Positions 38,817-48,723 of a DNA stretch of 64,000 nucleotides are shown one piece after another; the first letter of the stretch is position 1, and each line of letters starts with the position of its first letter. The position numbers and the translations under genes were made by a program. The DNA is from Pythium myriotylum (lineage: Eukaryota; Oomycota; Peronosporomycetes; Pythiales; Pythiaceae), in the NCBI GenBank assembly GCA_023091665.1, contig JALJCQ010000016.1, positions 62,001 through 126,000 on the forward strand, in the 5' to 3' direction. The notes beneath the pieces were generated by a model, which was not told where the DNA came from, did not search any database, and saw nothing but the letters and a program-made list of their open reading frames with translations.

Positions 38817-40904
38817 CTACTTCAACACAGCGTGGTCGACTTGGCTCGTGTTGTCGCCTTTCCTTTCAGAGGGGTGCTGCTGCCGCCGCTCGTGTTCGAC
38901 CTTGAGCTGCTCTTGCACAAACGCGCTGATAGCATCCGCAAACTGATCGAAGCGCTGCTCGTGCTCATGGCTCTGCTGTGAGAGTGTTCGCTCTGCTCGC
39001 AGCAGCTGGCTCTCGAGTTGGGCCACTGCCGCATTCTTTTGCTGCATCGCTGAGCGGTGATGCGCTGTCGCATCCTCGGCCGACTCTTTCAACTCCCGGA
39101 TCCGTTTCTCGTAGGTGTCCTTGGTGTGAGTCAAATTCTCCTCGAGGTCGCCAAGCCGGCGGTGGAGCTGCTGGACTTTTTCGTTCGCTCTAGCAATCTC
39201 GTTTTGAGCATCTCGCAGCTGATCTTGCTTGTCCTGGAGCTCCTTGTACTGACGATCGAGCTCGAGCTGGAGGTTTTTCAGTCGCTCGTCGTTCGCTTGC
39301 TGCAGCGCGAGGTTGTCTTGGCGCAGGCTTACAATCGTGCCCATGTGCTTCTCAACTTCCTTCTCGAGGAATAGCCGGCTCTTCTTCATCTCTTCCACCT
39401 GTGTCTCGACGCCCTGGATGGACTTCTGGAGCCGCTCTTGGCTCTCACTCTCCCACTGCCGCTTAAGATCGTGAAGCTGCTTCTCGTGACCGACTCGCTC
39501 CTGCAGAAGTGTGGTTTGGAGTGTCTCCACTTTTTCTTTCGTGCTCACAAGAGATTGCCTACAGTCGTCGACCTGCTCGATTGTGTAGTTCAGCTGCGAC
39601 TGGAGCGACGATTCGGTCAGCTCGTGCTGTCGCTGCGTCGACGCAAGCTCAGCCTTGTGGGTCGCCGCCATGGTCTGCAATTTGCGCTCATGCTCTTTGG
39701 ACCCGTCGACCAGTTCTTTCGCGAGCTTTTGTAGCTCCTCCTGATGAGATCTAGAACATGAACGAGATTAGTCGACCTGCTTGACTTTGAGCGACGACGA
39801 GTTCACGCACGCAGCTGACAAGTTGAGTCGGTGGACTTCACTCTCGAGTCGGTACTTGAGTTCTTCAAGCTGCGCGAGCTGCTTGGTCTTCTGGTCGTCG
39901 CTTTTCTGGTGGAGCGCCTCGTTGTGGCTCATCTTGTCTCGCAGCACGGTACACTCACGCTCGAGTGCCGCACGCGCTGCTCGATACTCCTCGAACTCGA
40001 CGCGCCGCCTGTTCTCGAGCTCCTCCAGCCGCATCCGTGCCTCGTGGGCCTCGGCTTTGGCGTCGATCTCGCGTTGTTGGTACCGGTCGCGATCCTGCTT
40101 CGCGCTATCGGTTTCCTTTCTCAGCAACTGGATCTGAATCTCACATTCCTCGATCTTCTCGGCCTGCACTTTGCATTAGTCACCCACAGTGGTCAGCGTT
40201 TCAAAAGAGTCTGTTTTTACCAGCTTGGCATTGTGTCGCTTGGCGATGCTCAGGTCGGTCTCGAGCGCCTCTTTCTCAGTCAGCAGTTGCATGAGTAACT
40301 GGTCACTGCGGCCGGTTGATTTGGGTGGGCTTGTCGGCTCGTTCGGCAGCTCCTCCGGCATGGGCTGTTTTGGCTGGCCTTGGATAGATCGGTTTCGCAC
40401 CAGCAGCTTCTCGATCTCTTCCGCGTGCTTCAAGCTGCTGTTGTTACCTGTAAGCTCGAGCGTCAGCAGCGAGTGGTTGCTCTGCAGCGTGTCCAGCAGT
40501 GCGAGAACGCCCGCATTGCCGATCTCGTTCCAGCGCAGGTCCAGCTTCCGTAGCGTTCGGTTGCGTCGCAGCGCGTGCGCGAGCGCCTTGGCGCCTTCCG
40601 GGCCGACGTTGTTGTTGCGGAGATCGAGCTCGAGCAGCCGCGAGTCGATCTCCAGCGCGGCCGCGAGCGCCTCGACGCCTTCGTCCAGCAGACCGACGTT
40701 GTTCCACTCGAGACAGAGCGACACGACGTGGTGCGGCCCGCGCAGCAGCTCGGCGAGCGCCTTGGCGCCGGCGGCCTCGAAGCGGTTGCCGCGCAGATCG
40801 AGCCGCACGGGCGCGGTCGCGCGGCGCGCCGCCTCCACGATCTCGGCGCACTTGTCGTCGCCGTGGTACGCGCCGCTGAAGTCGAGCACGGCGTCCTCGA
40901 GCAT
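38817..40904 (-). CDS. LRRC45: LRRC45-like centrosomal/ciliary linker protein
   Basis: Three exons (40904-40221, 40163-39811, 39750-38817) give 656 aa, close to the roughly 670 aa of animal LRRC45. Residues 30-175 form RI-type leucine-rich repeats (LRGNRFEAAGAKALAELL, LEWNNVG, LDLRNNNVGPEGAKALAHAL, LDLRWNEIGNAGVLALLDTL). The rest, about 210-640, is almost continuous coiled coil rich in Gln, Glu and Lys, ending with a FADAISAFVQEQL segment that lines up with the C-terminal region of the animal protein. Animal LRRC45 is part of the linker joining the two centrioles and is needed for early cilium formation. An equivalent role at the basal body is inferred. The gene is convergent with the CTL-like gene and divergent from the kinase gene. 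Confidence 0.88.
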
Positions 40905-41267
40905 TTTCCACGGAGTTGGGTCTCGTTCTTCCGGCGCTTCAAGATCACATTAGCCTAGGCGAGACTAGACTAGCCTCGACACCCCATCCTGAGATCCGCT
41001 CCCACATGGGTACACGGCGCAAGGCCGGGCCTGTCGCCCAAGCCGGATCCAGTGAACACGCCATCTGGACGGCGCCCCATTACTACATCTCCCGTGATCC
41101 AGTTGACCGTTCTCCGGGAGCTTCCCGTTAACACCCGCCAGCTGGCTCCGGCTCACAGCAAGTCACACGAGCAGCTCCGACCGACTGGCGCCGGCGCGCC
41201 CGCGCGTCTCTGCCGCCGCCACGGCGCCGACCCACGCGCCCACTCGCGCTTCTGCTCGCTGCCGCGC
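40905..41267. promoter_or_regulatory. Divergent spacer, LRRC45 and kinase genes
   Basis: A 363-bp spacer between divergent start codons. The plus-strand frame that ends in the kinase runs back to 41052 without an ATG, so some of this may be 5' leader, or an upstream exon may exist. No further feature is visible. Confidence 0.4.
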
Positions 41268-42263
41268 ATGACGCTTCAGAAGACTGCTCGCCTCGCCGTC
41301 TCGGCCGACTCGCTCACGTGCGTCGACCTCGTGCACGCGCGCGTGGTCGACAAGCACACGCTCATGACGCGCGACAAGGCCGCGGCCGCCGCCGCGCTCC
41401 GAGAGCTCGACGTGCTGCTCTCGCTGCAGCCGCTCGCCGCCACGGGCCACGTCCTCGCGCTCCAGAGCTTCCGCCTCGACGCGCGCGAGCAGCGGCTCCA
41501 CGTGCTCCTGGAGCACTGCGCGCGCGGCGACCTCTTCCGCGTCGCGCAGGACGAGTCGCGCCTGCTGCAGGCCGACTTGCTCTCGCCGCACCACGGCATC
41601 ACCACGTGCGAGCGCTCGCTGCAGCGCGTCGTCTACCAGACGCTCCGAGGACTGCGCACGCTCCACTCCAACGGCATCGCCCACATGGACCTCTCGCTCG
41701 AGAACGTCCTGGTCACCGCCTCGGGCGACATCCGCCTCGGCGACTTCGCGCTCGCGCAACGCTTCCAGCGAGACGCCGACGGCCGCGTCCTGCGCCAGCC
41801 CAACACGCAGGGCGTCGCCAAGCCGGCCTACGCCGCGCCCGAGCTCCACGCGCGATCCATCCAGGACGTGACCAAGGCCGACGTCTGGTCGCTCGGCGTG
41901 CTGCTCTGGCACCTCGTCACGCGCTCGCCGCTCTTCCCGACGGGCGCCGCCACGCCGGTCGACCCGGTCTTCTGCTCCATCGTCAAGTCCAAGTCGTGGG
42001 CCAGCAGCCTGCTGCCGCAGGCCTCGTCGGCGCTGCGAGACCTGCTCACGCGCCTCCTGGACCCCAACCCGGCGACGCGCATCTCGGTCGACGCCGCGCT
42101 GCGCCACGCGTGGTTCAGCCGGCTCAGCACGCCGGCGCCCTCTGCCGCGCAGCCCAAGACGGCCCTCGAGAGCAAGTCCAAGACACCTCGCGCGCGCACG
42201 TCGAGCGCCGAGATCTCGCTCGAGGCCACGCGCGTCGCCATCCGCCCGTCGCGGCGGCGGTAG
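41268..42263 (+). CDS. Divergent protein kinase-like protein
   Basis: A single exon from ATG 41268 encodes 331 aa. The C-lobe is readable: HMDLSLENVLV at the catalytic-loop position, GDFALA at the DFG position, AAPELHARS in place of APE, and ADVWSLGVLLWHLV. The N-lobe is short and lacks a clear glycine-rich loop; a Lys in VVDK may correspond to the ATP-binding Lys. The catalytic loop replaces HRDLK with HMDLS, a pattern I associate with oomycete kinase families, and the DFG glycine is Ala. It may therefore be weakly active or a pseudokinase. The C-terminal 60 residues are basic and Ser/Thr-rich. A kinase family cannot be named with confidence. Confidence 0.75.
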   Translation: MTLQKTARLAVSADSLTCVDLVHARVVDKHTLMTRDKAAAAAALRELDVLLSLQPLAATGHVLALQSFRLDAREQRLHVLLEHCARGDLFRVAQDESRLLQADLLSPHHGITTCERSLQRVVYQTLRGLRTLHSNGIAHMDLSLENVLVTASGDIRLGDFALAQRFQRDADGRVLRQPNTQGVAKPAYAAPELHARSIQDVTKADVWSLGVLLWHLVTRSPLFPTGAATPVDPVFCSIVKSKSWASSLLPQASSALRDLLTRLLDPNPATRISVDAALRHAWFSRLSTPAPSAAQPKTALESKSKTPRARTSSAEISLEATRVAIRPSRRR

Positions 42264-42419
42264 AGCGCCTCCGTGTCGCTGAGTGTCGTGAGTGTGCTGC
42301 TATGTAATGCTAGTCCAATAACGCAATGATCTTCCCCGCTGAAGCAGCGGGATGCCTTCTTAGAATAGTCTGCTGTGCTCTCTCCACCGGTCGCGGGGGA
42401 ACAGCCGCGTGGGCTCCCC

Positions 42420-42432
42420 TTCATTCCACGCA
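42420..42432 (+). promoter_or_regulatory. Possible oomycete initiator (Inr) element
   Basis: TTCATTCCACGCA lies about 20-30 bp upstream of the ATG at 42450 and resembles the core TCATTYYNCA initiator described for Phytophthora promoters. Its position close to the start codon fits the short leaders common in oomycetes. This is a partial match only. Confidence 0.3.
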
Positions 42433-42449
42433 GCTCGGCACCTCTCGCC

Positions 42450-45400
42450 ATGCGATCGCTGCGACGCCACTATCTCTATGCCAGCCAGGAGGACGAGACC
42501 AGCGTCGGCGACAGCTCGGCTAAGTCCGGCGTGCTCGGCCAGTGGCTCGCTCGCAGGCGCCAGCTTCTGCACGACGACACCGCGGTCGTCCGCTTCTCGG
42601 TGCTCTTCTGGACGCTCGCCAAGCCCTCGCACGCCGTCGCACTCGCCAAGAGCGAGTACGTGGCTTTCTTCCAGAACGTCGCCAAGGCGCTCGTGCAGAG
42701 CGTCGGCGTCGACCACGCGGCCATCGTCGCTGCTCGTGACTGGCTCTACGACTGCGCGGGCTCGTTCGCGACGGCGGACACGAGCGAAGACTCGCTCGCC
42801 ATGTCGCTCGGGCAGTTCCAGGAGGCTCTGCTCCAGTGCGCCGACCTCGTGCTGCCCGTGGAGAGCGACGCGTCCATGTTCGCGTCCTTCTTCCAGGAGC
42901 TTCGCGACGCGATCGCCACGCCGACCGACGTGCCGGCTCTGCCAGGGAGCGAGTCCACGCCGTCTCCGCAGTCGCTCGCGGCTGCCTCCTTTGTCTTGCG
43001 ACCGCTACGTGACGTGGTCAAGATCCGCGGCGCGTTCCTACAGAAGATGCCGCCCAACGCCGACCACTTAGCGCTCGTGCGCGGCCTCCCGAGCCCGGAC
43101 ATGGACAGCATGTCGCTCAAGCAGCTCCTGCTGAGCTACAACCCGCGCAAGTTCTCGCTCTCGCGCAAGTTCTCGTCGCTCTTCACGCAGACGCCCGACG
43201 CGCCGCCAGCTTCGCCGCTCTTTCAGCTCGTCGAGTCGCCGTCCGTGGCGTCGCTGGCGTCGTCAACTCCGCTCGCGCCGTCGAAGCTGCTCAGCCGCGA
43301 AAGCGACGACGCATTCGATCCCGAAGAAGCGCTCGTTCGCTCCATCGAGAGCTTCCCAGCGCTCCGCGTCGCCATGGTCGGCCCGCCTGGAGCTGGCAAG
43401 ACGCGTCTCGCGAGAAGCCTCGCCCAGCGGCTCGAACTGCAGTACGTGTCCACTGTCGAGGCCATCGAGAAGGCGGTTGTCGACCAGCGAGCTCGCAACG
43501 CAGCACGAAGCGAGCGCAGACGACAACGCGCGGAAGCGAGAGAGGCCGCCCTCGCAGCCGCGGAGGCCGCAGACACTGGCAGAGTCGACACGGAGACGGA
43601 GCAACAGATCGCGCCACAGCCATCCGACGTAGATGAGGAAACTGAGCCGATGGACGAGGCCGAGCTCTTGTTCGGTGACGCCGACCTCGCTGCACTCGAG
43701 CGAGGCGAAGCTCTGTCTCCAGAGCGAGCGCTACTGCTGCTCGTCGCGTTCGCCCACGAGACCCTCCTGCGTGGCGTTGGTGTGGTGCTCGACGACGTCT
43801 TCCCCGACGAGGTGGAGGATTCGCTGGCTATTGACTATGTCGTGTCGCTCGAGATGTCGCGAGAAGACGCAAAAGACAACGTCGCAGGATTTGCGTTGGC
43901 GCCCACGAGCAAGCGAGTGTACTCGGCGCGGGAGCAAGCGATGCTCTCCGAGTGTGACGCAGAGCTGCGCGAGAGAGGCTTTGTAGATGGCCCACTCTTT
44001 GTGGCTTCATCCCAAGAGGAATCGACTAAAGACAGGGAGCTTATCTCACGACGAGCCAAAGTGGCTGACGCCATCGCAGCGGTGACGGCTGCGATGGCTG
44101 CTTCCAAGACCACGGCTTTGGAAGGAAGCGAGGGCACCGAGGAAGACCAAACGACGCAGGAAGAAGCAGCCGTGGCAGAGACTGCTGAAGAGCACGCGCC
44201 AGTTGAGAGCGTCCCGCCGACAACCGAGGTGGCGCCTGCGCAGCGAAACGATGTTGCACCGCTGGGCGAGCCGACGGTTCCACTGCGCGGGCTCTGTCTG
44301 GACGCTTTCAGTGCAAGATATCGAGACTTCCAGGCACGCACGGCGACGCTAACAAGCTCCAAGAGAACGCAAGTCGTCCCGGTGAACGCAGCTCAGGCAC
44401 TCCACGACATCGTGGAGCAATGTGTTGTCGCTATGACAAATGTGAGCAGCATGGTCTTCCTAGGAGCTTTGTTTTCACAACTGACTCCCTCAATGTATTT
44501 GCAGAGCTCAGCGGGATTGTGTCGCTCTGCGTGGTCCCGGACACCACTTTGTATCACACTACCTGACGAAATTGTAGCGAGTGAGAGTCGCGCTGATCGA
44601 TTGCGGTGGCTTCTCTACGGGGACTGGACCGAGTGGCTCGCCTCGCTCGCCCCAACGCCCTTCGCACACGGTCCTTCTGATCCTCGACAACCTCGGCAAC
44701 TGTCTCGATGGCGAGACTGCTGCATCGTTTCTTCTCCCTCTGCGTCGTCACCAATCCTAGGAGACCCTCAATATGCGGCATACTTCAGCGGCCGCGTCTA
44801 TCTTTTCGCCTCAGAACTGGCACGAGACTCGTTCTGCACAGCTCCTCTTCAGTTCTTGAGACGTTCGCCGTCATTGGTGCCGTCAGCTCGGAAGGTTTGG
44901 GTTCTCGCCAGTGGTTCCTTGGACCCTTTGACGAGTCAAGCTCTCGCAAGCGTCGTAGAAGGAGTCCACGTGAGTACGACACAGGTCGTCTCGGCCCACC
45001 ACTCGCTCCAACAAATTATGGAGCTAACTGAGGGGAGAGCGCTTGATCCAGCATCTGCAGCATCCCTCGTCGCGGACTCGTTAGTCGACAAGTCAGCGTG
45101 GGTACTCACAGAGCTCGAGCCAACGAAAGAAACGATATCGATCTTGCACGAGCGAGGCTGTCTCCCTGATGCGATTGTCCTCTTGGAAGTTAAAGAAACC
45201 GACGTTGCTAGCTTGTTCAGGACACCACTTGAAAGGAAAAAGCACGAGCTCTGGATCGCGAAGCTTCCTCTCGAAGGCAGCTCGCCACTCAGTGACCTGC
45301 TCACAGAGGCTCAGCTAACGGTTCCGATCCTGCGCAGCCAATTGTTCGAGGATCCGGCAGATTGCCAGGCGGCACTCCAGAGAGCCTTATCGCCGCTGGC

Positions 45401-48400
45401 TCCGCGAGTAGACACTGCGGGTGATGGAACCTTCAACGAGTCTCAGGAAGAACATACGCGCGTGTTTGCCCCAGAAGATGACCCCAAAGATCCACAAGAT
45501 GACATAGAAGAAGAAGATGGCGACGACCACGAGAGAAAGGAGGCAGACGCCGTTGGGTATAGCAAAAAGCAGCAGACGAAGATGGCGAGGCGCAACCGAA
45601 TGGGTGAGACGGCGCAGTTCTGCGCCGTGACTTGGAAGAAGACTAGGAGACTTGTACCTGGGCTGCCAGAGTTCGTCGCTTCGTTCGGGCAAAAGCTGTA
45701 TGCGTTCGCGGGTCAAAAGGAGCGAGCAGCATTTGAGCGGCATCCAACGAAGTATCTGCCAACAGCGGCAAGGGCAACACTGGGTTTCGTGCCGGTGGTG
45801 TGGCTGTTTGGTGTGCAAGGATCGGACCACGACGTACTTGCACAAGGCCTCATCCAGAACGCACAATCCGTCCGAATCGGACTACTAGACAATGTCGCTG
45901 TGGCCACTCGAGTGGAGCAGCGACTGCGTGTTCAACTCCTCCGGCCAACGGACAAGCAGACGGCCATGTCCGACCTGTATGTTGACGAACTCGGCCGCGA
46001 AATTGGGCGGATGGTGGAAAGTAATCAGTGGGATATCGTTCTCGTCACGACCATTAGCGTGGCTAGCATCGCAGTACCTCCGCAGCTTGGAGAAGAGAAT
46101 ACTGAGCCTGCATCGACGCCATCTCGACTCCCAACACCGGATCTAATCACGGCGTGCTTCCAGCTTGGCCTCTTTCCCAATCTCGTGGTCGCCATTGATG
46201 CGTCCGAAGACACCATCATAAAACGCCAGCTTGCTCGTTGGCGAGAAGCTCAGGCGCCAAAGCGACCGAACAGAAAATTGATGCCAGTAGGTGGTGAGGA
46301 TGCTGACGAAGGCGAATTAGATCCTGTCGACCCGGCTGTACTTGAGGCGAACGAAATCGCGAGGTTGCAAGAGCAGTTTCAAGAAGACCGAGACACGCTC
46401 GCTCTCGCGCTTGACACGATCCGAGCTCGAGGGCTGACAGTGGAGGCAGTGAAAGGCGACGCAACTCAGCGAGCTTTGATCAAATCTGTGGCTGATATTG
46501 TCCGGCAATTGCTTGATCGAAAAGATTCACAGTTTGAGTTCTGCGAACGCGTCTCCCACTCTCGCGCTCGCAACTTGATCCGATCAGGCGAAGCCACTGT
46601 AGGTAAGCACGCCACACTGTGCCTAATCTCTGGAAGGCTCTCTTCCTCTCCGTCTTCGCCACCCGCGTTGCTATATCGTGGCCGCATCTACTTCCCCGAC
46701 TCCCTGTCCGTTGTGGTGAAGTGTGAGCATGCGCCGGCAGCCATTCTGGTAGAGCCGCCTTCCCAGCCACCGCATACCGTCGGTACTTGCTGCATTGTTG
46801 GACCGCCGGGGGTCGGAAAGACGCGACTCGCCCAGGGACTTGCCGCGAGCTTGGGGCTTACGTATGTTTCTCCTCAAACTGCCGTGGAGTGGGTTCACCA
46901 GTGTCTTGGTCCGCAGTCCACACTCTGGTCCAAGATCAAGACAGCTCGAGCCGCACGCAGCCGGCTGCTGGATGTTCGGCTGCTCCACGAGGTCATCCAC
47001 ACGCGACTATCCTCGAGCGAGTGTCAGCGCAATGGCTGGGTGCTTGATGGATATATGCTTACGTCTTCAGAAGTCGCCCTTTGCTTGAACGCTCAAAAGC
47101 AAGCAATTCATCCTGCGGTGGTCTTCTGTCTGGACGGCTCACTCTCGCAGTCATGGCAGTCGCGCCGAGAGTCCCCCAGCGAATCTATTAAAAAGCAATA
47201 CGATCAGCTCGTTGAAGCATTTGGTGCATGGCAACAGCATCGTCTTGATTTGCTCCATACGTGGTCTTCAACGTTCGGTTCCTTCCACATCCGTGAGATC
47301 AACACCGATTCAAATTCTGTGTGGCAGGTTCATGCGCAGGCGAGAGACGTTCTCGAGCAGCTCATTTCGTTGTCGAGGAAGTACTTCCAAGATTTGGCGA
47401 TGCAGCGATCAGCACGGCTCCATGGGGTGGTGCGCACTCACGACACCTTGACGGCACAAACCCACCACGAATATCAGTCTTTCTGTCCGGTCGAACTCTC
47501 TGCAGGAAGATACTACGCATCGGTGACGGATAACCGAGAGTTTTGCATCGAGATTGTAGACGAAACAGGGACGCCTATTGTGCTGTGGATCGCGTCTGCG
47601 CTTAACCTGCATGCGTTCTGTTCTTCACCACGGGATTTTCTGGATCTGGAAGTAGTGGATCGAGCCAGGGGACTCGTTCAAAAAGCTCCAGTCGACGCAT
47701 CGTTGTTGTCTTTGCTTTCAGTCCCGGATTGTGAGTTCCCCGAAATGAAAGGATACTGCCCAGTGACTTTCCAGCAGGGCACCGGAGACAAAGACTGGCA
47801 AGCCATTGTCAAAGGCTCAGTCTTCTACCGCGCGTCGTACGAGAACAAAGTGTTTTTCTGCATTTCGGAGCGAAAACGGCGAGCTTTCATCGCGGAACCT
47901 GCCAAATACGCCAACCAGATTCTCCCTATCAAGCTGCCTCCACAAATTGGGACTCCTCTTGCCTACAAAAATTGTCCCGGCCGTATTGAGCAGGAGCTCT
48001 CCGGAGTATTGAATGAGACTTTGATGCTTCTGGGCGCAGCTCGCCCGAAGTTTCTGGGCGTCAGCACGAGCTCTTCAGCATGTTTCTACTTGGCACTCCT
48101 CCTGAAGACTCGAGCGACAAAGGCACTCCCAGACCATATTCGAGCACGCTACGTAGATCGCCTGAGATCATTTGAGCACGACTGTCGTATCGGCGAGCAG
48201 CTCAAAGCGCTCATTTCACCAAACGGCACGACTTCTTGCGGTCCCGGAATCAAAGGAGCCCGGGCGGTGCGAGAAATGTCGGCGACCGCTTCAGAGTCTG
48301 AGCTACAGCTTCCAGTTGGCGCCGTGGATGATGATTCACCGACGATTGAATTCGTGAGCAAGCGATTCGATGAACTTGTTAGCAGTTGCCACCACCTGGG

Positions 48401-48491
48401 GTGCTCGAATCAGGAGCATCCTGCCCTACGACAGAATGATCGGTTCCTTGAGTACGCCAAGTCACTCACAGCAACGAATAATACCTCATAG
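42450..48491 (+). CDS. AK9-like multidomain adenylate kinase, flagellar candidate
   Basis: A frame of 2013 codons starts at ATG 42450. It contains two well-kept P-loops, VGPPGAGKTRLARSLA (about residue 310) and VGPPGVGKTRLAQGLA (about residue 1455), each followed by adenylate-kinase-like segments (for example VLDDVFPDEVEDS, GWVLDGYMLTSSEV). Between and around them, Cys-containing segments of YHS type recur (FCAVTWKKTRR...FAGQKERAAFERHPTKYLP, YCPVTFQQGTG...CISERKRRAFIAEPAKY). Domains in P-loop position without the GxGK residues also occur (about residues 800 and 1115). Human AK9 (about 1900 aa, several kinase domains) is the nearest family and is cilium-associated. A probable 63-nt intron at 44442-44504 is in frame, so its removal takes out 21 residues. 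Nucleotide kinase activity is plausible for the two intact domains only. Confidence 0.75.
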   Translation: MRSLRRHYLYASQEDETSVGDSSAKSGVLGQWLARRRQLLHDDTAVVRFSVLFWTLAKPSHAVALAKSEYVAFFQNVAKALVQSVGVDHAAIVAARDWLYDCAGSFATADTSEDSLAMSLGQFQEALLQCADLVLPVESDASMFASFFQELRDAIATPTDVPALPGSESTPSPQSLAAASFVLRPLRDVVKIRGAFLQKMPPNADHLALVRGLPSPDMDSMSLKQLLLSYNPRKFSLSRKFSSLFTQTPDAPPASPLFQLVESPSVASLASSTPLAPSKLLSRESDDAFDPEEALVRSIESFPALRVAMVGPPGAGKTRLARSLAQRLELQYVSTVEAIEKAVVDQRARNAARSERRRQRAEAREAALAAAEAADTGRVDTETEQQIAPQPSDVDEETEPMDEAELLFGDADLAALERGEALSPERALLLLVAFAHETLLRGVGVVLDDVFPDEVEDSLAIDYVVSLEMSREDAKDNVAGFALAPTSKRVYSAREQAMLSECDAELRERGFVDGPLFVASSQEESTKDRELISRRAKVADAIAAVTAAMAASKTTALEGSEGTEEDQTTQEEAAVAETAEEHAPVESVPPTTEVAPAQRNDVAPLGEPTVPLRGLCLDAFSARYRDFQARTATLTSSKRTQVVPVNAAQALHDIVEQCVVAMTNVSSMVFLGALFSQLTPSMYLQSSAGLCRSAWSRTPLCITLPDEIVASESRADRLRWLLYGDWTEWLASLAPTPFAHGPSDPRQPRQLSRWRDCCIVSSPSASSPILGDPQYAAYFSGRVYLFASELARDSFCTAPLQFLRRSPSLVPSARKVWVLASGSLDPLTSQALASVVEGVHVSTTQVVSAHHSLQQIMELTEGRALDPASAASLVADSLVDKSAWVLTELEPTKETISILHERGCLPDAIVLLEVKETDVASLFRTPLERKKHELWIAKLPLEGSSPLSDLLTEAQLTVPILRSQLFEDPADCQAALQRALSPLAPRVDTAGDGTFNESQEEHTRVFAPEDDPKDPQDDIEEEDGDDHERKEADAVGYSKKQQTKMARRNRMGETAQFCAVTWKKTRRLVPGLPEFVASFGQKLYAFAGQKERAAFERHPTKYLPTAARATLGFVPVVWLFGVQGSDHDVLAQGLIQNAQSVRIGLLDNVAVATRVEQRLRVQLLRPTDKQTAMSDLYVDELGREIGRMVESNQWDIVLVTTISVASIAVPPQLGEENTEPASTPSRLPTPDLITACFQLGLFPNLVVAIDASEDTIIKRQLARWREAQAPKRPNRKLMPVGGEDADEGELDPVDPAVLEANEIARLQEQFQEDRDTLALALDTIRARGLTVEAVKGDATQRALIKSVADIVRQLLDRKDSQFEFCERVSHSRARNLIRSGEATVGKHATLCLISGRLSSSPSSPPALLYRGRIYFPDSLSVVVKCEHAPAAILVEPPSQPPHTVGTCCIVGPPGVGKTRLAQGLAASLGLTYVSPQTAVEWVHQCLGPQSTLWSKIKTARAARSRLLDVRLLHEVIHTRLSSSECQRNGWVLDGYMLTSSEVALCLNAQKQAIHPAVVFCLDGSLSQSWQSRRESPSESIKKQYDQLVEAFGAWQQHRLDLLHTWSSTFGSFHIREINTDSNSVWQVHAQARDVLEQLISLSRKYFQDLAMQRSARLHGVVRTHDTLTAQTHHEYQSFCPVELSAGRYYASVTDNREFCIEIVDETGTPIVLWIASALNLHAFCSSPRDFLDLEVVDRARGLVQKAPVDASLLSLLSVPDCEFPEMKGYCPVTFQQGTGDKDWQAIVKGSVFYRASYENKVFFCISERKRRAFIAEPAKYANQILPIKLPPQIGTPLAYKNCPGRIEQELSGVLNETLMLLGAARPKFLGVSTSSSACFYLALLLKTRATKALPDHIRARYVDRLRSFEHDCRIGEQLKALISPNGTTSCGPGIKGARAVREMSATASESELQLPVGAVDDDSPTIEFVSKRFDELVSSCHHLGCSNQEHPALRQNDRFLEYAKSLTATNNTS

Positions 48492-48723
48492 AGCTTTTGG
48501 ACTTGGTAAATCAACCTGATCCCATTGGTAAGACAATGGACCCTCATTTTAAATGCCGATTTAAAATGCTGTGCACACTCCTTTTTGAAGGTGACCGCCC
48601 TTCAAGCCAAACACTGCACTTTTGTGATTGGTTCCGCAACAGACGCGTCATGGGATGATGCTTCGTCAAATCGACCACCCCGCATGTGCTTGAGCTCTGA
48701 AGCGCAAATCGCTCTCAACCAGC

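Noticed and set aside
41163..42107. 314-codon minus-strand frame opposite the kinase gene
   Set aside because: It is an antisense shadow of a GC-rich coding region. The plus strand has recognisable kinase motifs.
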